Positions 35,647-44,265 of a stretch of 64,000 bases of DNA are shown one piece after another. Location of the stretch: positions 62,001 to 126,000 of the forward strand of contig NZ_LNBE01000003.1 in NCBI RefSeq assembly GCF_001445655.1, read 5' to 3'. This stretch comes from Streptomyces roseifaciens (GTDB lineage: Bacteria; Actinomycetota; Actinomycetes; Streptomycetales; Streptomycetaceae). Position numbers and translations under genes: made by a program. The notes under the pieces were generated by a model, which was not told the origin of the DNA, searched no databases, and worked only from the letters and a program-made list of their open reading frames with translations. The first letter of the stretch is position 1, and each line of letters opens with the position of its first letter.

Positions 35647-38600
35647 TTAGGCGTTCGGCTCGAGGTGTTTGCGTGCAACCCAGGCGTCGGGCACGACGAT
35701 CCACTCGTCGAACCCTGCCTGGTACGGAACGCTCTGTCCGGCCAGCCGCGGCGCCCGCGCTGGATCGGACTGGGCGACGAGCAGCCACAGTGGGCTGCCG
35801 CCCTGTCGCGCTTCCTCCGCGAGCCGCCCGAGCAGGTCGAGCGCGTCGTACCGGGCCAGGACTGCGGTGTCGGTGAGCAGCAGCGGGCCATGCCCCTCCG
35901 CCAGCCGCTCCCGCAATCGCGGCTCGATCCGCCCCCACGCCTTGTCGGTGCGGATCCGCAGTTGCTGGTGGGCCCGGCTGCCTGGTTCGGCGGCGTCCGC
36001 CTTGAGGACGGTCTCCCAGGTCGGGCGGGCCGCCTCGCTGACTACGCCGCGCAGTTCGTCCACGAACAGTCCGGTCAGCGACACCGGTCGAGCCCCGTAC
36101 GGCTCGTCGGCCAGCCGCTGCACCGCTTCCTCGGCGCGCCGCTGGGGCACGGTTAGGACCCGGAAGCCGTCCCGCCGTGCCGAGTGCGCGAGCCGCTGCT
36201 CAGCTTTGACGGCGGCGGCGACGGCCGCGTCTGCGTCGTACTGGGTAGGAGCAGAGCGGCGCGCTGCCGAGGCGCCCCAGCTCGCCGAGGTGAGCCCGGC
36301 GGTGGTGTCTCCGTACGGGCGGTCCGGGACGAGCCGGAGCACCTTGTCGTAGCGGGTCGCCAGCTTCAGCTCGAAGCCGGCCTGCTTCAGGTCGCGGACC
36401 AGGGCGCTGCCCGTGGGCAGCTCGCGTGGAGCCAGTGGATCGGTGCCCAGGTCGGGGAAGCGGGTGGCGACCCGCTTGTGCAGGGCGTCCACCGTCAGGC
36501 CCGGCTGCCGCTCCTCCTCAACGCCCGGCTGCACGGCGATCACGCCGGCCTGGGTGATCCGCAGCGCACGCACCAGGTCCAGGTCACGCGGGTAGATCTC
36601 CAGGCGCGGGGTGAGCGCGGCCCGGGTGGACGCGGCGACCGCGATCTCGGCCGTGCGCCGCTCGTCCCAGCCCAGGCTGCCCGGCGGCCGTCGCACCGCG
36701 TCCAGGTCGGTGAGGACCGTGCTCGCCGTCGGCAGGGACTCGAGCGCCGCGAGCCGGTCGGCCCGCACGCCCAGGTTCAGCGCGTATTCCTGCAGGGCCG
36801 GCAGCGCCGGGGTGTCCGGGCCGTCCACGTCCTCCCGGACATCCAGGGCGAGCAGGCCAAGTACCGGATCGGCGCCCTTGGGTATCCGGGCGTGGAAGTA
36901 ACGGAAGAGGGGCGGGGACTCATTGTCGTAACTCTCACGCTCCACCACCGCACGCAGCAGCGACAAGGCGAGCGCGCGCCGGTCGCGTCGCTCCACGTGC
37001 TGGGTGCCGCGCCGGGCGATGAGCGCGTCGGCGAGCTCGATCACCGGGGCTACCCGGCCGCGCTCGGCGAGGAGCTCCACCACCTGCTCACGCAGCAGCG
37101 CGAGGGCGGGGTCGTTGTACCAGCGCTCGCGCGCCTTCTTCACGATCTGCGGGATTCGGCCCGTAGTGAGCCCCACCGCATCGGCGACGTCCCGCTGCCG
37201 GACCCATGCCAGACCCCCGGGCAGCGTGCCCGCCTCGTCGGGCAGCCGCAGCAGCAGCCGGACCGCCTCGCGCTCCTTGGCATTGGAGCGGGCGCTGCCG
37301 CTGGACGGCTTCGGCACCAGGCGGGCGGCGAGCGCGTCCAGGCTCAGGCCGCACAGCACTTGCGGGTCGGTGATGTCTCCGTCGGCTGCGGCGATCGACT
37401 CCGCGACCGCCCGCTCCAGGTCGGAGAGCTCCTGGCCCGCCGCCTTGCGGGCCTCCGCGCTGAGCGGCGTGGGAGCCGCCTTGCCCAGGCGTGCGTTCCA
37501 CTCCTTCTGTCGGCGCTGGATCTCCTCCCGGGTACGCGAGCCCATGCCCGGCGCAGTGAGGAACTTCTTCGCCGAGTACTCCAGGACGTCCCCGACGGTG
37601 TTCAGCCCCATCGCGAACAGCTGCGACTGCGCCGCGACCGTCAGACCGGCCACCGATAGCGGCGTCTTGCGGTCGGCGCGCTCGGCCTGCTGGTCGCGGA
37701 CCTGCTCAGCGGAGACGTCGTCGTCCTCCCGCCCGATCCGCGGCTCCGCCGCTGACCCGGCAACCACGTCCGTGCCGCTCTTCGCTCCACGCGCCGACTT
37801 TTCACCATGACCAGTGCTCGGCGCCGTCGTCTGCTGTGCGTCCAGGAATATCTTCTGCCAGGCACGCTCCATCGGCTTCAGATCCGGGAAGCGGTCCTTC
37901 ACGTCCCGGGCCAGGGCCTTACGGAAGAACGCCACGAGGCCGTCCCGGACAGCCGGCTCGAAGGCGTCGGCCACAAGCTGCGGGTACGGCCACTCCTTCG
38001 CATCCGTCTGCCGGGCCGTGACCGAGCCATCACCCCAGCGGGGCAGCTCGTTCGACGCCATCTCGTGCAATGTCACGGCCAGCGCATACCGTTCGGCGTG
38101 TCCGTCGTACGAGCCGCGCGTGATGATCCCTACGAAGGGGTCGAGATAGCCCTCAGTGCCTGCCTCGATCTCCTTCGCCGGATATCCGGCGAGCGAGAAG
38201 TCGATCAGCACCAGCTGCCGGGTGCCATTGGGGCGGATCCGGATCGCGATGTTGTCCGGCTTCAGGTCCCGGTGCCAGATCCCCTCCGCCTCCAGGTGCT
38301 CCACCGCGCCGAACAGGTACTTCCCGTACGCCTCCAACTGGTCCATGCCCAGGCGGCCGTTGTCCCGCAGCTGACGGGCGACGGTGTCCTCACGGCGGCG
38401 CGGCCCCTTGACCGTACCGCCGTCCTGGTCCCTCAGCTCCCGACTGTCGCCCACGTACTCCAGGACCAGGACCCGGCGCCCGGCCAGCGTGAGCGGCTCG
38501 GGCTCGTACAGCGAGATGATGCTGGAATCCCGGTGGATACGACCCAGGACCTCCGCCTCCCGATCCAGGACTGCGTGCTTGGCCTCGCTCAGCGCAACCT

Positions 38601-40338
38601 TCAGCACCGCCACCGGCAGGGCGCCGCTACGCCGCGGCTCGCCCTCCAGGTCCCGCACCAGGAATGCCCGCGCGGTCGAGCCCGTACCGAGCCGGCGCAC
38701 GACCTCCCAGCGCCCGGCCAGCACATCCCCGGCCACCGCCTCCAGCGGATCTTTCTCTGGCTCGGACCGCTCCTCGCCCCCGGCTGTGGCCGAACCATCG
38801 TCCCCGCCTGCACCTGCAGCCGTATCCCTGCCTCCCGGGACTTCCTCGACGAACGCCTGCTCGACGTACTCCAGCATTTCCAGGAAATCGTCGACCGTGG
38901 ACAGACGGCGACCGGGTTCGTACGCAGTGGATGCTTCCACCAGATCGTCGACGTCCGGATGGAGACCGTCGACCAGCGCGCTCGGACGCAGGCTCTCGCC
39001 GGCCTCCAGGCGTGCCATGACCTCGCTCTGGCTCGCGCCCGGCGCCTGCCCGGTGACCAACAGGTACGTGAGAACGCCGAGCCCGTAAACATCGAGGCGC
39101 ACCGGATCGGCCTTCGGGATCTTCAGCTCCGGAGCCAGATACGGATCGGCCTGCTCCGCGATATGGAACCCCGACACCTTGGTCGGAGCCAAAGTCAGCG
39201 GCCGACCGCGGCTGGCGCTTTCCCCGGTGGCGATCTGCCAGTCCGCGATCTGCGGCCATGGGCGCAGCCAGCGCTGCTCTTCGCTGAGCTCACGCCCGCG
39301 AGGGCCGCGGTCGCGCGGAATCACATGCACCGCGTGCGCCGAGAGCGTGCGGTGGTGGACCCGCCGGGAGTGTGCGGAGCGCACCGTCTCGGCAAGCTGC
39401 CGCACCAGAGCAAGGCGAGCCTTCAGATCCAGACCGTCCCCGTGCTGGACCAGGTAGTCGTCCAGGCGCAGCGTCTCCGGGTGGTAGTCGAAGAGGATCG
39501 CGGGGCCGGCGGGGTGCCCAGACGGCAGGTAATTCTTCAGCTGCACCGCGCCCGGATGACGAAACCGGCTGAGCACCGCTGCCTCGCGGGCGGCGGCTCG
39601 CTCCACCGAGCGCCGCTCGTCGTCGGAGGCGCCACGTTCGCTGAGGAAGACCCGCACCCGTGCCAGATCGTGCAGCTGGGAATGGCGGCCCAGATAGTCG
39701 GCCCAGGTGGGTCCGGAGTCGAACGCCTTCGCCTCCAGGAGGTAGGAGCCCACCTCGTACTGGCGGCGGATCGGTGCGATACGGAGCTTCTTCAGGGCCG
39801 TATCGACAAGGCGGGACGTCGCGGCTGTGGTCTGGTACCGGGCGTCTCCCGGCGGTACGGCCAGCATCTCCACGAGCTGTTTGACCGTGAACACGCCGTT
39901 CATATCGGCGGCTGGAAGGTTCACCCGAAGCTTGTCGTCGGTGAAGCAGACCGCTTCACCCACCCAGATTTTCGTTCGGTCCGCAGGCCGACCGGAGACA
40001 CCGTTGACCAGACCCGACAGCTCCTTGGCCTTCCGGTTCGACAGGTGCAGCGGGTTGCCGTGCCTACGACTGGTCCCACCCGGCGTGGTCTGCACCCAGT
40101 CGTTGCCGCCGCCGTGGACCGAGCCGTGCCAATCCTTGAGCTCGACCAGGAACACTCCGGCCGGCGCTACGACCAGAAGATCGACCTCACGGACGTGCCC
40201 GCTGTTCGCGGTGAACTGGAAGTTCGCCCAGGCGCGCCACGGCTCCTCGTCCGGCAGGCGCCTGCGGATCGCCTCAAGACCGCGGCGTTCGTGCTCGTAC
40301 TCGGACTCGGTGACCGTCGTCCACCGGCCTTCCAGCAT
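35647..40338 (-). CDS. pglW: PglW: BREX type 2 protein with NERD, pseudokinase and Ser/Thr kinase domains
   Basis: The 1563-residue protein starts at ATG 40338 behind GGGGGG. A NERD nuclease-like domain (about 15-130) has the acidic pattern HVREVDLLVVAPAGVFLVELKDW. A first kinase fold (about 200-470) lacks key residues: its catalytic loop reads HHRTLSAHAV without the Asp. A second, complete kinase (about 540-800) has RLGTGSTARAFLV, VAVLKVALSE, IWHRDLKPDNIAI (about 688) and LIDFSLAGY, where DFG is DFS. The C-terminal 700 residues contain an RNA-polymerase-alpha-CTD-like helical motif (GLNTVGDVLEYSAKKFLTAP) and unrecognised regions. It is the first gene of the pgl operon. PglW autophosphorylates in S. 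coelicolor and probably signals infection to PglX. Confidence 0.93.
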   Translation of the reverse strand: MLEGRWTTVTESEYEHERRGLEAIRRRLPDEEPWRAWANFQFTANSGHVREVDLLVVAPAGVFLVELKDWHGSVHGGGNDWVQTTPGGTSRRHGNPLHLSNRKAKELSGLVNGVSGRPADRTKIWVGEAVCFTDDKLRVNLPAADMNGVFTVKQLVEMLAVPPGDARYQTTAATSRLVDTALKKLRIAPIRRQYEVGSYLLEAKAFDSGPTWADYLGRHSQLHDLARVRVFLSERGASDDERRSVERAAAREAAVLSRFRHPGAVQLKNYLPSGHPAGPAILFDYHPETLRLDDYLVQHGDGLDLKARLALVRQLAETVRSAHSRRVHHRTLSAHAVHVIPRDRGPRGRELSEEQRWLRPWPQIADWQIATGESASRGRPLTLAPTKVSGFHIAEQADPYLAPELKIPKADPVRLDVYGLGVLTYLLVTGQAPGASQSEVMARLEAGESLRPSALVDGLHPDVDDLVEASTAYEPGRRLSTVDDFLEMLEYVEQAFVEEVPGGRDTAAGAGGDDGSATAGGEERSEPEKDPLEAVAGDVLAGRWEVVRRLGTGSTARAFLVRDLEGEPRRSGALPVAVLKVALSEAKHAVLDREAEVLGRIHRDSSIISLYEPEPLTLAGRRVLVLEYVGDSRELRDQDGGTVKGPRRREDTVARQLRDNGRLGMDQLEAYGKYLFGAVEHLEAEGIWHRDLKPDNIAIRIRPNGTRQLVLIDFSLAGYPAKEIEAGTEGYLDPFVGIITRGSYDGHAERYALAVTLHEMASNELPRWGDGSVTARQTDAKEWPYPQLVADAFEPAVRDGLVAFFRKALARDVKDRFPDLKPMERAWQKIFLDAQQTTAPSTGHGEKSARGAKSGTDVVAGSAAEPRIGREDDDVSAEQVRDQQAERADRKTPLSVAGLTVAAQSQLFAMGLNTVGDVLEYSAKKFLTAPGMGSRTREEIQRRQKEWNARLGKAAPTPLSAEARKAAGQELSDLERAVAESIAAADGDITDPQVLCGLSLDALAARLVPKPSSGSARSNAKEREAVRLLLRLPDEAGTLPGGLAWVRQRDVADAVGLTTGRIPQIVKKARERWYNDPALALLREQVVELLAERGRVAPVIELADALIARRGTQHVERRDRRALALSLLRAVVERESYDNESPPLFRYFHARIPKGADPVLGLLALDVREDVDGPDTPALPALQEYALNLGVRADRLAALESLPTASTVLTDLDAVRRPPGSLGWDERRTAEIAVAASTRAALTPRLEIYPRDLDLVRALRITQAGVIAVQPGVEEERQPGLTVDALHKRVATRFPDLGTDPLAPRELPTGSALVRDLKQAGFELKLATRYDKVLRLVPDRPYGDTTAGLTSASWGASAARRSAPTQYDADAAVAAAVKAEQRLAHSARRDGFRVLTVPQRRAEEAVQRLADEPYGARPVSLTGLFVDELRGVVSEAARPTWETVLKADAAEPGSRAHQQLRIRTDKAWGRIEPRLRERLAEGHGPLLLTDTAVLARYDALDLLGRLAEEARQGGSPLWLLVAQSDPARAPRLAGQSVPYQAGFDEWIVVPDAWVARKHLEPNA

Positions 40339-40384
40339 GCGGCCCCCCGCCTGTGTCTGCTTGTGCGCATGTGTGCCTGCCGCA

Positions 40385-40405
40385 TTCCTGTCAGCGTGTC
40401 AGGAA
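40385..40405. promoter_or_regulatory. Imperfect 21-bp palindrome upstream of pglW
   Basis: Arms TTCCTG and CAGGAA with a second matched CA/TG pair inside are centred at about 40395, 47 bp upstream of the pglW ATG and downstream of a possible TAAGAT -10. The position suits a repressor operator. No regulator gene of the BrxR kind is in the window. Confidence 0.4.
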
Positions 40406-40736
40406 ACCCGGCTCAACCCTCGGATGAATCTTAAAGGGTGATACTGACGCCAAGGGCAGTCTGAGCTTGCTACGCCAGAGGACCTGCAGCCCAGACCTGG
40501 CGGCGATGGACCGGGGCGGAGCGCACGGCGAAAGGATTCGGCCAGGCGGACCAGAGTGATTCAGCCGTAGTGGCGCCCAGTCGATGCGTGTACGGATGAA
40601 GCGGTGGGTTGCGGGTCGGCGATCGTATCGCCGTAAACGGTGACGTTATGCCTTTGTGCCGCAGCGATGGCTGACGCGGCGATGTCAGAGCGGCGCCCAT
40701 GCGCCACCGGCTGCTGGGGGAACGGCAGGAAGCAAC

Positions 40737-40768
40737 GGGCCGTCACGGTGACGCCCTCCGCGTAGGAT
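40737..40768 (+). promoter_or_regulatory. Palindrome and -10 element of the HsdM-like gene
   Basis: GGGC(C)GTCAC at 40737 mirrors GTGACGCCC at 40748 around a single G, with one extra base in the left arm. It sits where a -35 box would be for the -10 hexamer TAGGAT at 40763. The ATG is 64 bp further on. An operator overlapping the promoter is likely. Confidence 0.45.
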
Positions 40769-40831
40769 TCATTGGTTGTGTGAAGATCGGCCTTGGGCGC
40801 GGGAGGGGCCGGCTGGCCGGAGGGGAACGCC

Positions 40832-43800
40832 ATGAGTGATACAGGGACGCAGCTTTCCGGATATATCTGGTCGCTCACGGATCTTCTTCGCGGAGACTTC
40901 AAGGCGTCCGAGTACGGCAGCGTCGTCTTGCCGTTCACCGTGCTGCGGCGTCTCGATTGCCTGCTCGCGCCCACACGCCAGGAGGTGCTAGACGCCTCGG
41001 CGAAATTGGCGGATAAAGGTATATGTCCGGACTCATTCCGGGATATTGCTCTTCGTCGCGCCTCCGGCCACCCCTTCTTTCATACCGGTCACTATGCACT
41101 GGACGCCGTCGTCGCCGATCCGAGCAACTCGGAGGTGTTGTTGCGCGGGTATGTGCGCGACTACTCCCAGAACGTCAGGGAAGTGTTCCGACGTTTCGAG
41201 TTCGACCGAACCATCGAACGACTGCACCACACCGGGTTGTTGTACCAGGTCGTCGGCCGGTTCCTTTCACTGGATCTGGGGGTCACCCTCTCTGCTTACG
41301 ACATGGGGTTCGTGTTCGAGGACCTCGTACGGCGCTCTGCCGAACAGAAAGGAGGCGCTGGCGCCGACGAGCGCGTCACCCCCCGTGACGTCGGACGGCT
41401 GATGTCCGCACTTCTGGTGCGGCCCGACCAGCATGAGCTCGCGCTGCCTGGAGTGCTACGCACGGTCCACGACCCGGCTTGCGGAACCGGCGGACTGCTC
41501 GATGAGGTGGCCGAGCGCATCGAGGTCACCAACGCCGAGGCGCACGTGTCCCTGCACGGCCAGGAGGTCAACGCCGAGACCTGGGCTGTCGCCGGCTCCA
41601 ACATGCTGATGAGCGGACGCGACCCGGCCCAGATCCGGTTCGGGAACGTCCTGCGGGAGGACCTCTTCGGCGACGAGCGCTTCGACTACCTGTTGGCGCA
41701 CCCCCCGTTCGGCCTCAGCTGGAAGAACGCCGAGCGTCAGGTCCGTGCCGAGCATGAGCTGGGCGATGAGGGACGTTTCGGCGCGGGGCTGCCGCGTGTC
41801 AGCGACGGATCGCTGCTCTTCCTCCAGCACATGCTGGCGAAGATGAAACCGGTGGATGCTTCCGGTGGGGGAAGCCGTGTTGTGGTCCTCTTCAGTGGCT
41901 CCCCCATGCAGGGCGGAGCCACCGGCTTGGGTGAGAGCGACATCCGGCGATGGATCGTCGAGAATGACTGGCTCGAGGGCATCGTCGCCCTGCCTGACCA
42001 ACTCTTCTACAGCACCGGCATCAGCACGTACCTCTGGGTCCTGAGTAATCGCAAGAAGCCGGCGCACCAGGGCAGGGTGGCCCTGGTCAAGGCGCAGGAC
42101 CACTGGCAGAGAACGCGGCAGTCATCGGGCAGCAAGCGGAAGTACCTCGGCCCCGATCAACTCGACAAGATCGTCCGGCTCTACGAAGAGGCATTGTCGG
42201 CTCCCGTGGGCGGATCTCCCCGTGACCAGGTGAGCGTCGTGCGGAACGAGGAACTGCTGTATCGGAAGATTGTCATCGAACGCCCGTTGCGGCTGCGTTT
42301 CGAACTCACCACCGACGGCTTGCACCAGCTTTCCTCCCTGCGGCCGATCCAACGAGGGGAACATCCCGAAAAACTGATTGGCGCACTGCGCGAGCTCGTT
42401 GGAACGACTTGGGCTACCAGCTCCGGCGCCTTCTCGGCACTGCGGCGTGCGGTCGCGGCCGTCGGTCTGACCTGGCCGCGAGGCGCCGCCTTCGAAAGGA
42501 GCGTCCGAAACGCGATCGGGGTGCGTGATGACCAAGGAGAAGTGCAGCAGAACCGAGGCGTGACGGAACCTGATCCGGAGTTGTGTGATCTGGTCGTCGT
42601 GCCGTTGCGGGACGACCCTGAAGAGTACTTCCGCACAGAGGTGCTGCCACACACCCCGGACGCCTGGCTCGACCACGCGAAGACCCGTCTTGGGTGTGCC
42701 ATCCGCCCCTCGCTCTTCTACGTCGCGGAGCTTGACGGGGCGTTCGCACCGTTGCGGGCCTTCGCGCAGCTGGAGACGGAGCGTGTCAAGATGCGCCGTC
42801 CTCAACGAGGGGAGGCGGAGCCTCTCCCACCCAAACACCTCACGGCGTCCTATCTGCACGCTGTCGACTCGTCCTTGGAACTGCCGGATGCGGAACTGGA
42901 TGACTCCGAACTGACACCATGCACGGGCGGCGACTTGGTGGGGCGTGCGGGTAACTGGCGCCTTCTACCGACAGGGTTCGGTGACGCAGTCACTCGGCTG
43001 TTTGTACTGCACCCCGCCCAGGGAAGCGGTCGTGGGCTATGCGAATGGCTCAACTCCGGTAAGAGCAGTGCTGCTTATCCACAGGTCCGGGACCTGCTCG
43101 ACACGCCCGTACCGGTGGAGCTGGTCACTGCCCCAGAGACCGAGGATCTGCTGGCAGAGGTGCAGGAGGGGCGCCACGCACTACGGATGGCGACCGAGGG
43201 CATCCTGCCGAACGTCTTCGCAGGGCCTGAGACACGCGTTGCAGAGATCCGCCAGTCCATCCGGTTTGCCGCCCGCGAGGCGCGCCTCGCGGGACAATTG
43301 GCGCGCCCTTTCGACGACCCTGTGTGGCGGGCGGAGGCGAGCTATCCATTTCACGTAGCCGCTCTCGCGCGGCGCTACCGCGTGAGCACCCACCCAGCCG
43401 AGCGGAAGGACGGACTGCTCAAGCTCGGCGAAGGAACGGCACGCACCCTGGGTATCCTCGCCCTGCGTGAACTCATTGCGCACCACGGGAGCTTCACCAG
43501 ATCTCTACGCAAATCGTTCAGTCAAGGGGCGACCTTTGGTACCTGGACCACGCTCATTCAAAGATTCCTGGATGAGGTCCCCGCTCCGCAGCTGCCGGAA
43601 CTCGTCGCACTCCACGAACACAACGTCACGCAATCACTTCTGAAGGAAATCAAGGGCCTTCGTAACGGTTTCCACCACGCTCACGGGGTACGTAGGGACC
43701 ACGAAGTCGACGAGGACGTCGAAATACTCGAACCGCCTGTGGTCTCAGCTCTCAGCTCGGTTAACTGGCTGTCGAGCACCGACTGGTTTTGGGTCGAGCG

Positions 43801-44104
43801 CTGCGAATACCTCGACGAGTCGTCCTTCCAGGCTGTGGGCCTGAGGCTGCGAGGGAGTCACCCGAGTTGGGAGCCGTTGAGCCGGCCGATCAACCACCCT
43901 CTGCGGCCGGACAGGGTCTATGTCGACGGCACTCCGCCAGGCGAACCGATTGATCTATGGCCATTGGCGATGGTCAGTTTGTGTCCGGACTGCCGGACGC
44001 GGGAACTGTTCTTGCTCAACCACATAGCAAATGGCACAGCTGTTCTGCGCAGCCTGGAGGAGCACGAGTTGACAATCCCATACCCCGGCGATCCTCAGAA
44101 CTGA
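40832..44104 (+). CDS. HsdM-like N6-adenine methyltransferase homologue (HPPF) fused to a HEPN-like C-terminal region
   Basis: The 1090-residue protein starts at ATG 40832 behind GGAGG. The N-terminus (LSGYIWSLTDLLRGDFKASEYGSVVLPFTVLRRLD) is a type I HsdM_N domain. The methyltransferase core follows with motif I VHDPACGTGGLLDEV (about residue 215). Motif IV reads LLAHPPFGLSW (about 288), so the catalytic N/D of NPPF is His. There is no specificity subunit nearby. After about residue 480 comes a long region not found in HsdM. Near residue 943 it contains LRNGFHHAHG, which fits the HEPN RNase signature Rx4H, in a helical context. Near 1050 CPDCRTRELFLLNH fits half of a zinc site. A binding-only sensor coupled to a HEPN effector is my inference. 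Confidence 0.75.
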   Translation: MSDTGTQLSGYIWSLTDLLRGDFKASEYGSVVLPFTVLRRLDCLLAPTRQEVLDASAKLADKGICPDSFRDIALRRASGHPFFHTGHYALDAVVADPSNSEVLLRGYVRDYSQNVREVFRRFEFDRTIERLHHTGLLYQVVGRFLSLDLGVTLSAYDMGFVFEDLVRRSAEQKGGAGADERVTPRDVGRLMSALLVRPDQHELALPGVLRTVHDPACGTGGLLDEVAERIEVTNAEAHVSLHGQEVNAETWAVAGSNMLMSGRDPAQIRFGNVLREDLFGDERFDYLLAHPPFGLSWKNAERQVRAEHELGDEGRFGAGLPRVSDGSLLFLQHMLAKMKPVDASGGGSRVVVLFSGSPMQGGATGLGESDIRRWIVENDWLEGIVALPDQLFYSTGISTYLWVLSNRKKPAHQGRVALVKAQDHWQRTRQSSGSKRKYLGPDQLDKIVRLYEEALSAPVGGSPRDQVSVVRNEELLYRKIVIERPLRLRFELTTDGLHQLSSLRPIQRGEHPEKLIGALRELVGTTWATSSGAFSALRRAVAAVGLTWPRGAAFERSVRNAIGVRDDQGEVQQNRGVTEPDPELCDLVVVPLRDDPEEYFRTEVLPHTPDAWLDHAKTRLGCAIRPSLFYVAELDGAFAPLRAFAQLETERVKMRRPQRGEAEPLPPKHLTASYLHAVDSSLELPDAELDDSELTPCTGGDLVGRAGNWRLLPTGFGDAVTRLFVLHPAQGSGRGLCEWLNSGKSSAAYPQVRDLLDTPVPVELVTAPETEDLLAEVQEGRHALRMATEGILPNVFAGPETRVAEIRQSIRFAAREARLAGQLARPFDDPVWRAEASYPFHVAALARRYRVSTHPAERKDGLLKLGEGTARTLGILALRELIAHHGSFTRSLRKSFSQGATFGTWTTLIQRFLDEVPAPQLPELVALHEHNVTQSLLKEIKGLRNGFHHAHGVRRDHEVDEDVEILEPPVVSALSSVNWLSSTDWFWVERCEYLDESSFQAVGLRLRGSHPSWEPLSRPINHPLRPDRVYVDGTPPGEPIDLWPLAMVSLCPDCRTRELFLLNHIANGTAVLRSLEEHELTIPYPGDPQN

Positions 44105-44265
44105 GCTTGTGAAAGCGTCCAGATCGGACTGCACTGTCTAGTGTCAGTGGTTTGGTAGAGGGCGGGTGTCAATTCGCAAGGCTGGCGCGGCGCAGGAGTA
44201 GCTCGATGAGATGATCACGGACTGATTCCCCCGTTTACTCGGCAGACTGACTGGAGGAGGGCAAC

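Larger units (their letters stand above)
40339..40831. other. Divergent control region between pglW and the HsdM-like gene
   Basis: These 493 bp hold both divergent promoters. They also hold two palindromes: 40385-40405 near pglW and 40737-40756 near the HsdM-like gene. TAAGAT reading toward pglW (complement of 40428-40433) is a possible -10. A minus-strand reading frame ending at 40561 codes for about 80 residues (HGRRSDIAASAIAAAQRHNV near its middle) but has no good start or ribosome site, so I do not call it a gene. Confidence 0.5.

Noticed and set aside
40561..40800. Small minus-strand ORF between pglW and the HsdM-like gene
   Set aside because: No ribosome site or convincing start, overlaps the divergent promoter and palindrome, and is not recognised.
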